DNA of 64,000 nucleotides from Rhyzopertha dominica. Taxonomy: Eukaryota > Arthropoda > Insecta > Coleoptera > Bostrichidae. How positions within the stretch are numbered: the first letter of the stretch is position 1; each line of letters opens with the position of its first letter. This document shows, in pieces, positions 34,530 through 45,899 of the stretch. The notes below the pieces were generated by a model that was not told where the DNA came from, did no database searches, and was given only the letters and a program-made list of their open reading frames with translations. Both the position numbers and the translations under genes were made by a program. The DNA is taken from positions 2,480,001-2,544,000 of the forward strand of contig QCXZ01000137.1 of NCBI GenBank assembly GCA_025024175.1, read 5' to 3'.

Positions 34530-34870
34530 AAAAACAACAGCCGACAGTGCTCGAAATCTACGCAAAGATATAAAAAGCTATATCAGAAGTGAATATAAAA
34601 AGTATATTTTAGAAGTAGAAAATTCTATAAAATCAAATCCAAATAAAATATGGTCGTACATTAATCCAAAAAAAATGTAACTAAAATTTCAGGAAGAAAG
34701 GTATACGAAGAGGAGACTTTAGAAACCCCTGACGAATTTGTTGCAGCATTTGCTTTTCATTTTGGGGGCGTATTTCGACTAGGTGAAGAAATCAGTGAAA
34801 AACATAATGGACTGCTTGTCTCTAATACTGCTGATGCTGCGGTGATTTCTTGCGTTGTACTTTTAAAACA
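34530..34870 (+). mobile_element. LINE endonuclease-RT linker fragment
   Basis: The plus-strand frame reads YIRSEYKKYILEVENSIKS and NPNKIWSYINPKK, as in the linker between the endonuclease and RT domains of CR1/Jockey-like LINEs. In an intact element this part precedes the RT, but here it follows the RT fragment at 33960-34430, so it is a separate or rearranged copy. Several stops follow. Confidence 0.65.
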
Positions 34871-34879
34871 GGTAGTTTA

Positions 34880-36341
34880 TTGTTGTATTGGTTGTGAAAT
34901 TAAGTTATTTAAATGATTATAAATTGTTATACCTCCTCTCACCTACCATACTTTAGTATTATATGTCAGATTAAAATTACTGTTATCTCATCAAGTCGTT
35001 TAATCCATAATTGCACGGCGGGGTAAATACCGGGTCTAAAAAAATGTATTCCTCACATTTAAGATTATCTCGATAACGGCCGTGTACAAATACCATTTCG
35101 TAATAATTGTAGGTCGTTTACTTGAACACTTGCATTGCACAGTAAAAGCGGTTGATAAGAGCATATTTACTGTGATTGCCCCAATTACTCGTTGTTAAAT
35201 AAACGACTGTTATTGATACAACTACAATTTCCATGCAGGTGTAGCTACAGAGCTAGAACAGTAAAAAGTGATTCCTGCTTTGAAATACACAACAAAATTT
35301 GTAAATGATACTGAAATCTACATTTTCGAAACAAACAAGTGCTTTTTTCACCTACTTGCAAAGTTATTTTTCTCCTCACGAGATCAGTGCTTATTAATAC
35401 GATAAACCTTTCAATGGATTCTTAAAAGTACATTAGTGGAGTGAGCAGAAGAGGACTTTGGGAAGTGGAAACAAAAATTGATAATTGATAACCACTAGAT
35501 ATTAAGAAAACAAAAAAATAAACCAATTACCACACAAAGCGCTCATTTTTACAGCATAACTAATATTATTGATATATTATTGAATAAATTTTTGTTGGAG
35601 TGATATTATAAAGCTCTACACTAAATAGTAGTTAAAAAATCTACTACTAAATTTTCCAACAAACATTGAACTTGTAGATTATCTTCATGTTCTTATCTTA
35701 TCTGTGGTAGGACAATAAGTTCTTTTTTCTTGTATTTTAATTGTAGAGAAAATGATAATACATAGTACCTACGTAGTTTTGGATAATTTATGCTTAGATA
35801 AAATAAATTATACGTGCTAGATGCTACTCAATTTTGCGGAAAGGTGGAAAACTATATTGCAATTAACTTTTAATTTTTATTGTGAAGATGTTGCATTTAC
35901 CTTATTACGAATCGTTGTTTTTGCCATTTCTTTACTTAACATGTACTCGTATCAATTAAACTATTTCTAAACAATTACACAAACATTTATGCATCGTTAT
36001 CGCCTTTAAATAATTAACAATGTAAATAAGTTAATATATCCTTGAAATTCAAAACTGACCCATTTGCGAAAGTTTTAAATCAACGTAGTTACAACAAATA
36101 TTAGTTTATTTAAGAATTAGATCGTCCAAAATACAAATTATTCACTCCATTCTTTAGGTAGGCTAACGAGAATACATATTTGTTGTATTGTTGCATAAGC
36201 AAAGGCATTGTTTGTAGTGAATTTTCTGACAAATGAAACTCGAAAATCAATACTTGGTCTTTCAGTATTGAACACACGAATACATTTGAAATATAAATAT
36301 CTGTATAGATCAATAATAATTAGTGTTTATTTGTACCCAGG
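34880..36341. other. Intergenic, nothing recognised
   Basis: Very AT-rich sequence without recognisable genes, RNAs or repeats. Confidence 0.5.
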
Positions 36342-36475
36342 TATTGGACACTACGATGGGACAACAGTAAACGCTATTGCTGCAACCAACTATACAGGAT
36401 ATAATATGTTACACTACAATCATAGATGGCATTCTGTGCCAGGGGACTTCACACTTGTGAAGCACTGCCTACAGG
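36342..36475 (+). other. Possible orphan exon
   Basis: The acceptor-like TTTGTACCCAG is followed by an open frame reading IGHYDGTTVNAIAATNYTG and HRWHSVPGDFTLVKHCLQ, ending at CTACAG before GTTTTCG, a weak donor. Composition is more balanced than the neighbourhood. I do not recognise the protein. It lies 450 bp beyond the 3' end of PSMD5 on the opposite strand. It could equally be a transposon scrap. Confidence 0.25.
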
Positions 36476-36927
36476 TTTTCGTTAAAAATCAAAGTATGTT
36501 CCAATCAAGCGCACATCAAGCTTAGATTTCAAATTTCGGCTATGGACTTTACTAACAGAGATTTTTTGCCACAATTTTCAAAAATATTCCGCAGATTTTG
36601 GCATAGATCAGAAATGAACGTCAAAATAAGTAACATCTTGGTTTTGCCAGTAATCCAGAGCTTAGTTTAATTGCAATTGTAATTCTATACTCTTCTAAAG
36701 AGAGACTGACCAAACTGTCTAACTGGACCGTTTAATTTAATTTAAAAATTCAGAATTTTAGTTTGAGGCGTAAAAATAGTATGCAATTTCAGTTTTTTAT
36801 TAATAACTATATGTTTGTTAGTATTTTTTATTATTGAATCAATTTTATCAAAACATACATCACAAATCAGTTGTTAACATTTATTTTATAAATAATTCCA
36901 ATACAACTAGAGTATTAAGTGCTATAA

Positions 36928-38691
36928 TTAATCATTTCCTTCAATAGCCACTTCGGTGATGGCACGAACATAGAATGGACCTTCTTTCACATAAGCCTTC
37001 AACCTCGTCAGAATGGTATGGTCAAATACTGTGCTTTCAGACAGCTGCTTGATGATTTCATACTTGATCTCTTTGCATTCCTTAATCCTCTCAGCGTTTC
37101 TATCCAGAAGAAACTCAACGAGTCCTAGCAAAGCATAAATAAGAAAAAAAAAGACGGAGTAGAGCAAATTTTGTACCTGGGACATGTTGTATGACTTCTT
37201 GTCCCCACTGCTGATTAGCTAGAGACAGTAGAACGCCTAATCCAGCAAATCTTATCTCCCCAAAAGGATTTTTCGCATACGTCACTATTTTCTCAATTAC
37301 ATTATCGCCCATCACTTTATACCATTTAAAAGTAATTACGGACACTTGGCTTTCAGGGTTATCAGCATGGAGGAGACTCTCAACCGTCTTCAAAGCCCTA
37401 ATTTTCAGTTCGGTGGGAAGAGGTCCGATCTTCGAAACGGTAAGTTTGATTGCTTCCTCTGTTTTGTTACCTAAACATTATCAAAGAAATAAGTGCGCCA
37501 TCTCATTGTAATCANCACTCTTACCTGGAATGGAGTCCAGTGCAAATTTTCCTTCGTCTGTTAAAGCCATGAATCCAAAAGTGTCTAGGGAAACCCCAAA
37601 AACTGTGAAATCGTCTGAATCTAGATTTGTAAATATGCGATCGATCATGCGTGGGTATTTAGCGATAATGTCGGAAGGGTTCACTCGTGTCATGTGACCA
37701 AAGAACTTCACGATTGCTTAAAAAGAAACACAATTTCATACTTTTATATCCATGAATATGTGAGTACATACCTGGCTCACATAACTGCAATGTAACCGGA
37801 TCCGAATCATCATCCAACTGTGCAAAAAGACTTTTAATACAACCCTGTGATTCCAAAAAATTATACCCATGTTTTTTAATAACCAAACGAGACAGAAGCT
37901 CAACGATATTAATCCTTAACAAAACGTCATTGCTTTGCAATTCCTTTACGATGTGATCAAAGAGTCCATGTGCTTGTAATAATTTTTGCAGGTTCTCTGA
38001 TTGGGAAGCTAAATCAACTACAATCTATAAGAGTATTTTACTAGAGAAGAGAGAAATTAACCAGAACTTACTTCATAAACTCTAAGTCGAACAACTTCGC
38101 TTATTTCCAAAACTTCATGAAATGCCTTCACAACATCCCCTAAAAGCAACTGCTTAAGGCCCCCTTCAATGGAGCCTATTTTAACAATGATTTCTGCCGC
38201 CTTCTTCGCCACTCCGAGATCCTCATCCCCAATACACTTTATAATAAGCCCCAACAAAGCCACTCTTTTACTCAGCTCAATCACCAACTCCTCTGTGGCT
38301 GTGTTACGATCGATCTCATTCAATGCCATCAACTTCACAGCGGAAAACGGGTGGTTCAGAGCCCTTTCTATAAAAACCTCGTACCTATTCGTGCTCTCAC
38401 CCACACTCAATTGGGACATGCATAACGACAAAACTTCGCAGGCCAATTCCACTTGCTCCCTGGAAAATTTTAGCTCGTGACACAGCAAATTTGAGGTTAG
38501 CCATTGTTTACTCACTGATTTGAGTCGTTTAAACAGTCGAAAATGATGGGAAGCTGGAGATTTTGAGCCACACGGAAAGCCTCTCGTTGAGGCAACGCCT
38601 CGAGGTTCTCCTTGATGTCATTTAGCACGGTTAAACGAGAATCTTCGTTTTGAAGCTGGGACAACTTTTCTGACCAGTTTGAATCTGCCAT
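36928..38691 (-). CDS. Psmd5: 26S proteasome non-ATPase regulatory subunit 5 (assembly chaperone)
   Basis: Six exons on the minus strand: 38691-38516, 38459-38072, 38024-37772, 37716-37525, 37470-37177, 37124-36928. Phases agree and yield 499 residues (human PSMD5 has 504). All introns are about 46-56 bp. Matching landmarks include VKFFGHM, AGLGVLLSLANQQWGQEV, and the C-terminus LKAYVKEGPFYVRAITEVA with EGND. The fold is a stack of helical HEAT/armadillo-like repeats. PSMD5 (S5b, relative of yeast Hsm3) binds ATPase subunits of the base and assists assembly of the 19S regulatory particle, then leaves before the 26S is complete. The start ATG at 38691 opens MADSNWSEKLSQLQ. One ambiguous base at 37515 is in an intron. 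The gene is followed by a plus-strand group (39166, 39498) in divergent arrangement. Confidence 0.9.
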
Positions 38692-39165
38692 TGTTGTTGT
38701 GGTACTACTTGAACTACTACGGTAACAACTGAACTACGCAGCCGTTAGAAAAGTAAACTGATTCATGCCGTTTGACATTTTCCTGACATTGAAAAGTGTG
38801 TCAATAAACAAACGTATTTTAAAATTGACTTACTGTTTTTATGTTTAGTCACAGTATTACGAGATTATTTTTACAAGTATGTAGCAAGGTAGCAAGAAAG
38901 CAGTAGTTTATTGCCATACCATCGCCGCATAAGACATAATGTCTACTAGCGGATTGACCTAATTTTTCATACATAATGGTAGGTTTTTGTGGATGTTATT
39001 TATTTATACGACTAATAAAAATGCAGCAAAAGTATTTCTTTTATCTAATACCTACATATAAATGCATCATTAACTTACAGAACGTTTCAACCTTGAATAA
39101 ATCAATGATGCATTTACATATTAAAATTACAAAATTTATCTTTTGGTATTTCCGGAAGGTTAACG

Positions 39166-39426
39166 ATGGGAGATAACATAACGGACATAGATGCCAGTTC
39201 TATGAATAGATTCTCACATATTTCTTTTATACCTAAAGTAACTTTAACAAAGACATATTTTATGCAAAGACGTGATTATGACTTTATCTTGGATGACACA
39301 ATTTTATTAATATCTGTTGCTGTTTTATCTCCATTACGTGTTATTATTATGTTTTTTAACCTGGCAACGGTGCAAATACAAAGATTGTGGACCAAAGGAA
39401 GCATGACTACATACGAGAGAAGATAA
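39166..39426 (+). CDS. Small unknown protein with one hydrophobic segment
   Basis: An 86-residue frame starts at an ATG in decent context (TTAACGATGG) and opens MGDNITDIDASSMNRFSH. A basic stretch (MQRRDYDF) precedes a hydrophobic segment, TILLISVAVLSPLRVIIMFF, that could span a membrane. The protein ends with MTTYERR, and AATAAA-type signals follow within 45 bp, before the Dok start codon. I do not recognise the family. It may be a real short gene between PSMD5 and Dok, or a chance frame in a promoter region. Conservation in related insects would decide. Confidence 0.4.
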   Translation: MGDNITDIDASSMNRFSHISFIPKVTLTKTYFMQRRDYDFILDDTILLISVAVLSPLRVIIMFFNLATVQIQRLWTKGSMTTYERR

Positions 39427-39497
39427 AATATGATAAATAAATCGTTTTAGTGTTGTATTCGTGCAATAAAAAGACTGTTATAAATGTTCGACAAGAA

Positions 39498-41104
39498 ATG
39501 GAGCAAGATAAACCCGAATACCAGGGAACGTTGCTTTTGCCGCCAAACGGGAAAATCCTGATAAAAGTAGGTACCTGCCATGACCAGCTCCAGGTGATGT
39601 TCATTTGTTTTATGATTGCAGAAAACGTGGCAACAAAAGTACTGTGTGTTGTATAAATCCGGTAAGTTTGGCATAGCTCGATTGGAGGTGTACGATTCCA
39701 GCGATGTAATCAAAAGCACTCCGTCCCNAATTNTAACGCTAGAGAATTGCATCNAGATTATGCAGAAAAGTCCCACGTATTTCTCGTTAANGACGAGGAC
39801 TGCCACCTACGAGTTTGGAACATTTTCGGTCAACGATTTGACTCACTGGTTAAAATCGCTCCAAGCTGTCGCCTTTCCTGATGAAATTTCTCGGATTTCG
39901 AGTATCGAAGAAGACAATGACTTGTATTGTTCATCGGGAGAAGGAGTGTTCAGTGTGAAGCTTCATCCTTCGAAGGCCTCAATACGGTGTGGATTGGAAC
40001 CGAAATCTTATACTTTAGTGTTGACGTCCACTGCCATTCAGCTACGTGACGATACAGAACTGTTGTATACTTGGCCGTACTGTTTTATTAGGAGATATGG
40101 GTACCGAGATGGGAAGTTCACGTTTGAAGCTGGGAGGAAGTGTGAGTCAGGAGAAGGGACATTTTATCTTGAGCACTGCAACCAACAAGAGATTTATAGG
40201 TAATTATATTTTATACAGGGTGATTTACTAAGCATAAATCCTGCTACAGTAAGGTTTTTTAACTAACATTTATTCTTTATGACAAAACATATCTTAATAT
40301 AATATTCTGTGACCTTTGTTTTATTACAGATGTTTAGCGTCGAAAATGAAATCTATGAAAAAATTGCTCAAAGGCGAATCATCGCCTTCCCTTCTAGAAT
40401 GTGGAGACAACCAATTCCACGCCGCCCTAAGCATGGAAGCTCGTTCGAGAAGTCCCCTACCACCGTCACCAACAACATCAACAATGCTACATGACATAGA
40501 AACGAACATCCCCACAAAACCGCTAATCCCAGTGTTCGAGCCGATAACGAAAATAAAACCCCTGAAACCTCCACGAAAAACACTGCCGATCAAAGAGAAA
40601 GACCCCAGTGACGATTACGAGCCCACAAACAAATACGACGAAGTGGAATATAGGAGCGACGCATGGAAAACCTTAGGCGTGGACGACGTCAAACACACAG
40701 ACAACGTACATGTCGAAGAGGAAGAAGAATACGTCTCTTGGGGCCAAAAAAAAGAACGCAAAGCACCGTTGGTGCAAACTAATAAGGCACCGAAGATAAT
40801 CAAACAAGTATCGACCACGAGTTTGGACGATACTTCTTACGACACCCTAAATTTCTTCGGTTCCTCCAGCAAACTGGCGAAATCCGGTTATAAACAGGTG
40901 TCTCCGGCTCCGATCATTGCTCAGCCCTTGCCGTGTCCTCCGTCTTTCAACGATTACGATGAGGTCGGGCCCACGCTCGAAGGTGTCCGACCTGCGGACG
41001 ATTCGCACTTAGGTTACGCGTTGATCCGGAAGGAGCCGAAAGTAGACCACCAGTTTCACAACGAGGAACCTTATGCTGTTATCAGCAAGCCAAAACGTGT
41101 CTAG
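39498..41104 (+). CDS. Dok: Dok-type adaptor (PH-like plus IRS-type PTB domain)
   Basis: Three exons, 39498-39566, 39622-40199 and 40330-41104, join in phase to 473 residues. Residues ~8-110 form a PH-like domain (TWQQKYCVLYKSGKFGIARL). Residues ~125-225 are an IRS-type PTB domain with the hallmark WPYCFIRRYGYRDGKFTFEA and GRKCESGEGTFYL. The third exon gives an unstructured tail with proline-rich stretches and many tyrosine motifs (YDEVE, YVSW, YDTL, YDEV, YALI, YAVI), likely phosphorylation and SH2-docking sites. Dok proteins sit at the inner plasma membrane downstream of receptor and Src-family tyrosine kinases and recruit RasGAP and other SH2 proteins. Four or five ambiguous bases lie in exon 2 (39727-39791). 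Convergent with DNLZ. Confidence 0.87.
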
Positions 41105-41712
41105 TCAGTGTTTCTGCAGGTGCCAAGTTTTGTACATCACTGCTCAAAATGAGGTTAAAGCCAAAATGTGCCTTCGGCCATCTTTGGAAAACGTAACTTC
41201 ACAGTTTGACATCTGTTATTCTCGTAAATTAACGTATTTGACGAGATTCAAGTATTAACTTGTCGTGCAATGTTCAGTCGTGTCATTCTTTTAATATTTC
41301 GTGATATATAACGTGCTCATTCCAATTTATAGTGATATTTTTACTCATGTGCCTTGGAATAAGTTTTAACATGTTCTATAATAAAAAAAACGTTTGATAA
41401 AACTTGTTGTGGAGTACTTAGTACTGCTACTTAAAATTCTATTTTTCAAACATAGATGTGCAACCAAAGATTGTACAAAGTTGATCTTTCTACTATCTTA
41501 TCAGTATAGTGCCATTCCTTTGCCTAGGGCTGTAATATCTGCTTGCGCATTACTAACATTTTATTTTCTTTGTATGAAGAACATAACATGCAATGAAAAT
41601 TGTTTTTAGCATTAATTTATGGCTTCATATGAATTTAATCCATGATTTGTATACTATATATGTTTTGTAAATTTTAAAATAATAGACATCATTTTAAACT
41701 ACTGCATTTTAT

Positions 41713-42156
41713 TTACAATTTATACATCATCACTTTTCTGTACCCATTATTTCTACAAATTCTTCTGTTGTTAAACCTCTGCACTTTTTCACCCTTCTCT
41801 GCCAAGATCTCTTCTATATTCCTTTTCCCGTTAAGATCGGTAAACCAGTTCAGATTATCGGCTATAAGGTGATTATTCGAACAACCTGTACAACGCACTA
41901 TCACGACGCCTTTCTCATACGCAACTTTTGATATATGCTTGTGGTTTCTAGTGTTACACACTTTGCACGTGTACATAAGTTGAAGCTTTACTTCAACTCT
42001 CGCTAGTTCAACATTATTTGTCGATGAAAGGGTAGAATGGTTCGCTTTTAACAAGTTCAACTGATTCGATGGACAGTTCCGCACAAACGCAGGTGACTGT
42101 AGAATTTGTCGACGAAATGTGTTACAACATATTCGTCCAAGTATACGCAGCGACAT
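41713..42156 (-). CDS. Dnlz: DNL-type zinc finger protein (mitochondrial Hsp70 escort)
   Basis: A single exon encodes 147 residues from the ATG at 42156 (MSLRILGRICC). The frame is open further upstream but without another ATG. The N-terminus is rich in Arg and Ser and lacks acidic residues, as in a mitochondrial presequence. The zinc-binding Cys pairs CKVC (64-67) and CTGC (89-92) surround YEKGVVIVR, and the family name motif DNL (100-102) follows in HLIADNLNWF. DNLZ (HEP1, yeast Zim17/Tim15) keeps matrix Hsp70 soluble and active and so supports protein import. The C-terminal tail beyond residue 125 is basic. It is transcribed toward Dok, with 608 bp between the two stops. Confidence 0.88.
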   Translation of the reverse strand: MSLRILGRICCNTFRRQILQSPAFVRNCPSNQLNLLKANHSTLSSTNNVELARVEVKLQLMYTCKVCNTRNHKHISKVAYEKGVVIVRCTGCSNNHLIADNLNWFTDLNGKRNIEEILAEKGEKVQRFNNRRICRNNGYRKVMMYKL

Positions 42157-42794
42157 ATTTGCTATTAAAAACGGTTCAAATGCATGTTTTTTAATTGTCC
42201 GACGTGTTTGTTTGCAAGAACTTAACCTCAAATGTAAAGGTCAAGGTCTGTTTATGTAATGTACTATTCAATCCAAAAAAAAAAGTTACAGCCTCGCACT
42301 TTTAGTTCTTCTGATCACCGACATATGTGCTGCGCGCTCAAATTTCTCAGAAATTGCCAAAGAATTTGCAGTATTTTACTCATTCACTTTAAATTAGTTG
42401 AATTTTACTGCTATTGCGTACACTTCCATCTAGATTGCTTCAATTGTGTGTTATGGGAATAAATATATGATACCTACATGTAAAATTGAATTCTAAGAAC
42501 TTGGTAAGAACTAAAGAACATGTAAAAGAACGAATATAATGCAAACTTTCTACAAAGATAACTATAAAAGGTAGATAATGTTCGTAGATAAAATTTAAAA
42601 CATCGCTAAATCAAAACAGGTGCCTAACTGTTTTTACAATAATCATGAGCAACAAAGGTAGCTAGAAAGAACTTATTCTGATAATTTAAAGATGCACATA
42701 CGCTATTGAATCATATTAATTTATTGTGTAATTAACAAGTTACATAACTTAATATTTGTTCACTCTAATACAAACATAAAACAACAAAAATTAT

Positions 42795-43154
42795 TTATTC
42801 TTTTTTCTGTTGATTTTCAGTCATTTTGTTCAAGTGCTGGTCAATTTGCGCAAAGGCAGCCTGTACGCGCAACAGACATATCGCCTTTTGCATAACAATG
42901 CTTGCAGCAGGTGTAGCATAAGCTCCGAATAGTTGAGGAAGTTCCGTTATTAATTGCATCCTGATTTTTATCTTCAATCGTTCGATTTGAATCTTAAAAA
43001 TGTCATCGAAATGATCGCATTTGCCTGCAACAATCGGGCGCAGCTCCAAAATGTCCGATCGCATATTGTCGATTTCTCTCATTATCGATTCGCAAATATT
43101 ATGGAATGCGTTAGGAACTTTATTTCCTTCGTTTACAACATCCATTTCATTCAT
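42795..43154 (-). CDS. Small helical protein, family not recognised
   Basis: A 119-residue frame runs from ATG at 43154 (MNEMDVVNEGNKVPNAF) to a stop overlapping an AATAAA signal just after 42795, so both ends look like those of a real single-exon gene. The sequence is strongly helical, with a probable coiled-coil stretch (REIDNMRSDILELRP and FKIQIERLKIKIRMQLITEL) and a charged tail ENQQKKE. No membrane segment or signal peptide is seen. The size and pattern suggest a subunit of a protein complex, but I cannot name one. It shares a 347-bp divergent promoter region with the HMG-box gene. Confidence 0.6.
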   Translation of the reverse strand: MNEMDVVNEGNKVPNAFHNICESIMREIDNMRSDILELRPIVAGKCDHFDDIFKIQIERLKIKIRMQLITELPQLFGAYATPAASIVMQKAICLLRVQAAFAQIDQHLNKMTENQQKKE

Positions 43155-43501
43155 ATCTTTTTTGGTTCAAGTCAAATTTTCGCAAGACCGTGTTACACCA
43201 CTAGTAGATCACCTGTACCTGCTAACTGCTAATATCACGCTGGTAGGTGCTTGGTGGTAAGAAGAACTACTAACCACCTTGGTTTTGCTGCTCAGTTCAT
43301 GTAACTTGATCCTTTTTTTCGTGATATGGTTTTCGCATTATTAGCAGTTGGTCGTTTACTGCTAATATTTTAAGCGAAATGAATCGTACAAGTTTTATAA
43401 TTCCATAATAAGGTATCGTTTATTTCGTATAATACGCACGAAAATGTACGTTTCCGTGATCAAGTAGGCCCCGCACAAAACAGCTAATTTCCATTACTAA
43501 T
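43155..43501. promoter_or_regulatory. Bidirectional promoter region
   Basis: The 347 bp between the start codon of the small minus-strand gene and that of the plus-strand HMG-box gene must hold the upstream elements of both. I do not see a clear TATA box. The arrangement is inferred from gene orientation only. Confidence 0.45.
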
Positions 43502-45585
43502 ATGGAATTCAGAACAGACGACGAAGCTAACGATTTACTACAAAACGGTATTTACGTAGAAACGAGCAAAGGGTAAGATGGATAAAAACATTGAGTGGTG
43601 ATGTATAATCATGCTGTATGTTTAGGTTAATATGTATGTCCCTGAATGATGCAATCGCGTCCAATCTTAACCTCTCCGTGGAAGATCTGAAAAGTCTGGC
43701 GACTGAACTCATCCTTCAGCAGAATGTTAAAGATGACTCGAGCACTACATCTGATAATTATGTTAGCGACTGTAGCAGTGGTGTTTTAACCCCCAGTCTT
43801 ATCAAGCCAACTGTGGTAACCCTAACAACGATACCACAGGACCTAGTCACGCTCGTACCACTCTCTGCTGATTCGGAATCCCAACCGAACTCGTCTTCAG
43901 AAAACAACTTGAATTCCTGTGTCTCAGATTCCGATGCCAGCAGCATCATCGTTACAAATTTTGAATCCAAATTACCCACTGTTGACGGTGAAGTTTCCAA
44001 GCCGCCCGTTAAGAGACGCGGTGGCTGGCCGAAGGGACGTAAGCGGAAACCAGAGTTATTGCATTTGCCACCGAAAGCACCAGCTACGGGATATAATCTG
44101 TACTTGAATGAGCAACGGAAGCTGTTTAAAAATAGTTCGTTGGCATTCCATGAAATCACAAAGATTATTGGGAATAAATGGTCAAGCTTGAGTTTGAGTG
44201 AGAAGAAGCCGTATTTGGAGAAGGCAGAAGAGGATAAAAGAAGGTACAGAGAAGAGTTGCGGGTTTACAGGCAATCGGGAGCATATCAGTTGTATATGGC
44301 CAAAAAGAGGAGAAAAAGGGCGCAGTATAATGGGTTTTCCGAAAGTGACATGGATGCAACAGATGAAATTGATGTAAGTACCGCTAATGTGAGGTTAGGT
44401 CATTTGTCATATTTCATTTAAATCACCAGTGCTGCCACCACAAAGCAGTAACACTTGATTTAGTTGTGCAACTGGGCGCTAGGTGGCATACATATTGAAG
44501 ATCATGTAAAGTCCCTAGATAGATATATATTATATTTAGTGACTGTAACATCATGTAAGGTCACTGAATCTTGAAAGGTAGCGACGACAACGTTTGCAAC
44601 ATATCATATGACTTCTAAATAGTTTCTCATAATTCCATATCTGTTATTCCTGGATTTAAAAGCTATGACAACGAAGGTTGCTACTCCATCTCTTACTTGT
44701 GCCATAAGGAATACTTACCATTGTATCTTTTAAGTTGGTGGTACATTATAACACAGTGACTTGATGTTTATTGTTTACTATATTACAAAATAGACTAAAC
44801 TTTTAAATTTATGTACAAAATAATTTGTCCTACTTACATTAGATTTTGTAGTTGAAACTGTACAAAAGTGAAATTAAATAAAATTAGCTCTGTGTTATTG
44901 GGTTGAAAAAAGTAGGAATAATATAAAAAGTTACTGTAATCTATAAAACTAGGTAGGAGTTAATATTCTCAGTTTTTGGAGTGCTCAATCCATATACCAT
45001 CCATGTAAAACCTTTTAGGAAGAAGACAATGAAGAATTGTACTGCAGAACTTGCGACCAGTGGTTCCACAATTTGCACAACAAACGAGAGCATTTACAGG
45101 GTCGTCAACATGTTCAAGCCATTGCAGGTGACATATCCAAAGAGTTAGGCTCCGATTACGATACTGACTGTGTAGGGAACCGCAGTACCATCAGTACTTC
45201 TCTAGATGAATCCAGCTTGGATGGTTTGCCAACAGAAAATGTTGGAAAACCAGCGTGTTCAGTTGGGGAATCCATTAACAATTTATTGACGGCTGTTCTG
45301 AGTAAGCCCAAGAATTTCACCAATTGCATGTGTACAATTTGAGAATTTTTAGAGCGGGAGAAGGAAATATCCAGCCTTAAGCTGAACCTCCACGAAGCAA
45401 CCGCGACGCACGAAGCACTTTACAACCAGCTGTGTTCGTTGAGAGAACGTGAAAACAAGCTTAAAAACGATCTCCTTTTGTTAAAGGAGCAGGAGAAAGA
45501 CATGGAGTCCAAGGTTTTCCAGCTGTGGCAGGTTCCCAGCTGGTTCATCATGAACTTGGACTCGGCCAAAGCGACAACTGATTAA
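43502..45585 (+). CDS. HMG-box protein, HMG20-like, with a C2H2 zinc finger
   Basis: Four exons, 43502-43572, 43626-44373, 45019-45301 and 45353-45585, give 444 residues in phase. An AT-hook-like basic stretch (RGGWPKGRKRK, residues ~157-165) precedes an HMG box at ~173-241 (APATGYNLYLNEQRKLF, IIGNKWSSLSLSEKKPYLEK), as in HMG20A/iBRAF and HMG20B/BRAF35. Residues 282-304 form a C2H2 finger with spacing C-x2-C-x12-H-x5-H (CRTCDQWFHNLHNKREH), which the vertebrate proteins lack as far as I recall. A coiled coil of heptads (KREKEISSLKLNLHE onward) closes the protein; in BRAF35 the equivalent helix contacts the LSD1/CoREST repressor complex. A nuclear chromatin role is inferred. The last intron is only 51 bp and a multiple of three; if retained, a TGA at 45340 stops the protein before the coiled coil. 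Confidence 0.75.
45302..45352 (+). other. 51-bp intron with an in-frame stop
   Basis: Donor CTGA|GTAAGC and acceptor TTTTTAG|AG are both good. Removal joins VL-K-REKEISS in frame. The intron reads openly from the upstream exon until TGA at 45340-45342. Its size matches the 46-56 bp introns of PSMD5 and DRC2-A. Confidence 0.7.
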
Positions 45586-45887
45586 TTAAGTCTCGAGGGT
45601 AAAATTTAGAGCTGCCAAACTGGTAGGTGGACTGTGATAAGAGCTATTGAGATGTTTACCTGTATTTTTGTGAACTGAAGGCATTAGCGATGGTCTCGCG
45701 AAAGTAGATACTAACTGTGATGCCGGAATTAAGAGGAGTAGATGTTATTTTCTAAATTATTTATTACTTCTAGAGAGATTCCTGATTAGTTTCGATTTTA
45801 AACTAGGAGTTTTATTTTATTGGAGGAGTTTTGTAATTTGTAAGCTATGAGCTGTTTTTTGTTACCTACTGTGGTTTATTAAAGAAC

Positions 45888-45893
45888 AATAAA
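45888..45893 (+). terminator. Polyadenylation signal of the HMG-box gene
   Basis: AATAAA lies about 300 bp after the stop codon of the HMG-box gene, in an AT-rich 3' flank. No competing canonical signal is closer. Confidence 0.5.
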
Positions 45894-45899
45894 TTTATA

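Noticed and set aside
43758..44159. 133-residue minus-strand frame opposite the HMG-box exon
   Set aside because: Shadow of the HMG-box coding sequence.
45340..45342. In-frame TGA as stop-codon readthrough or selenocysteine in the HMG-box gene
   Set aside because: A 51-bp intron with good splice sites removes it and keeps the frame; no other sign of recoding.
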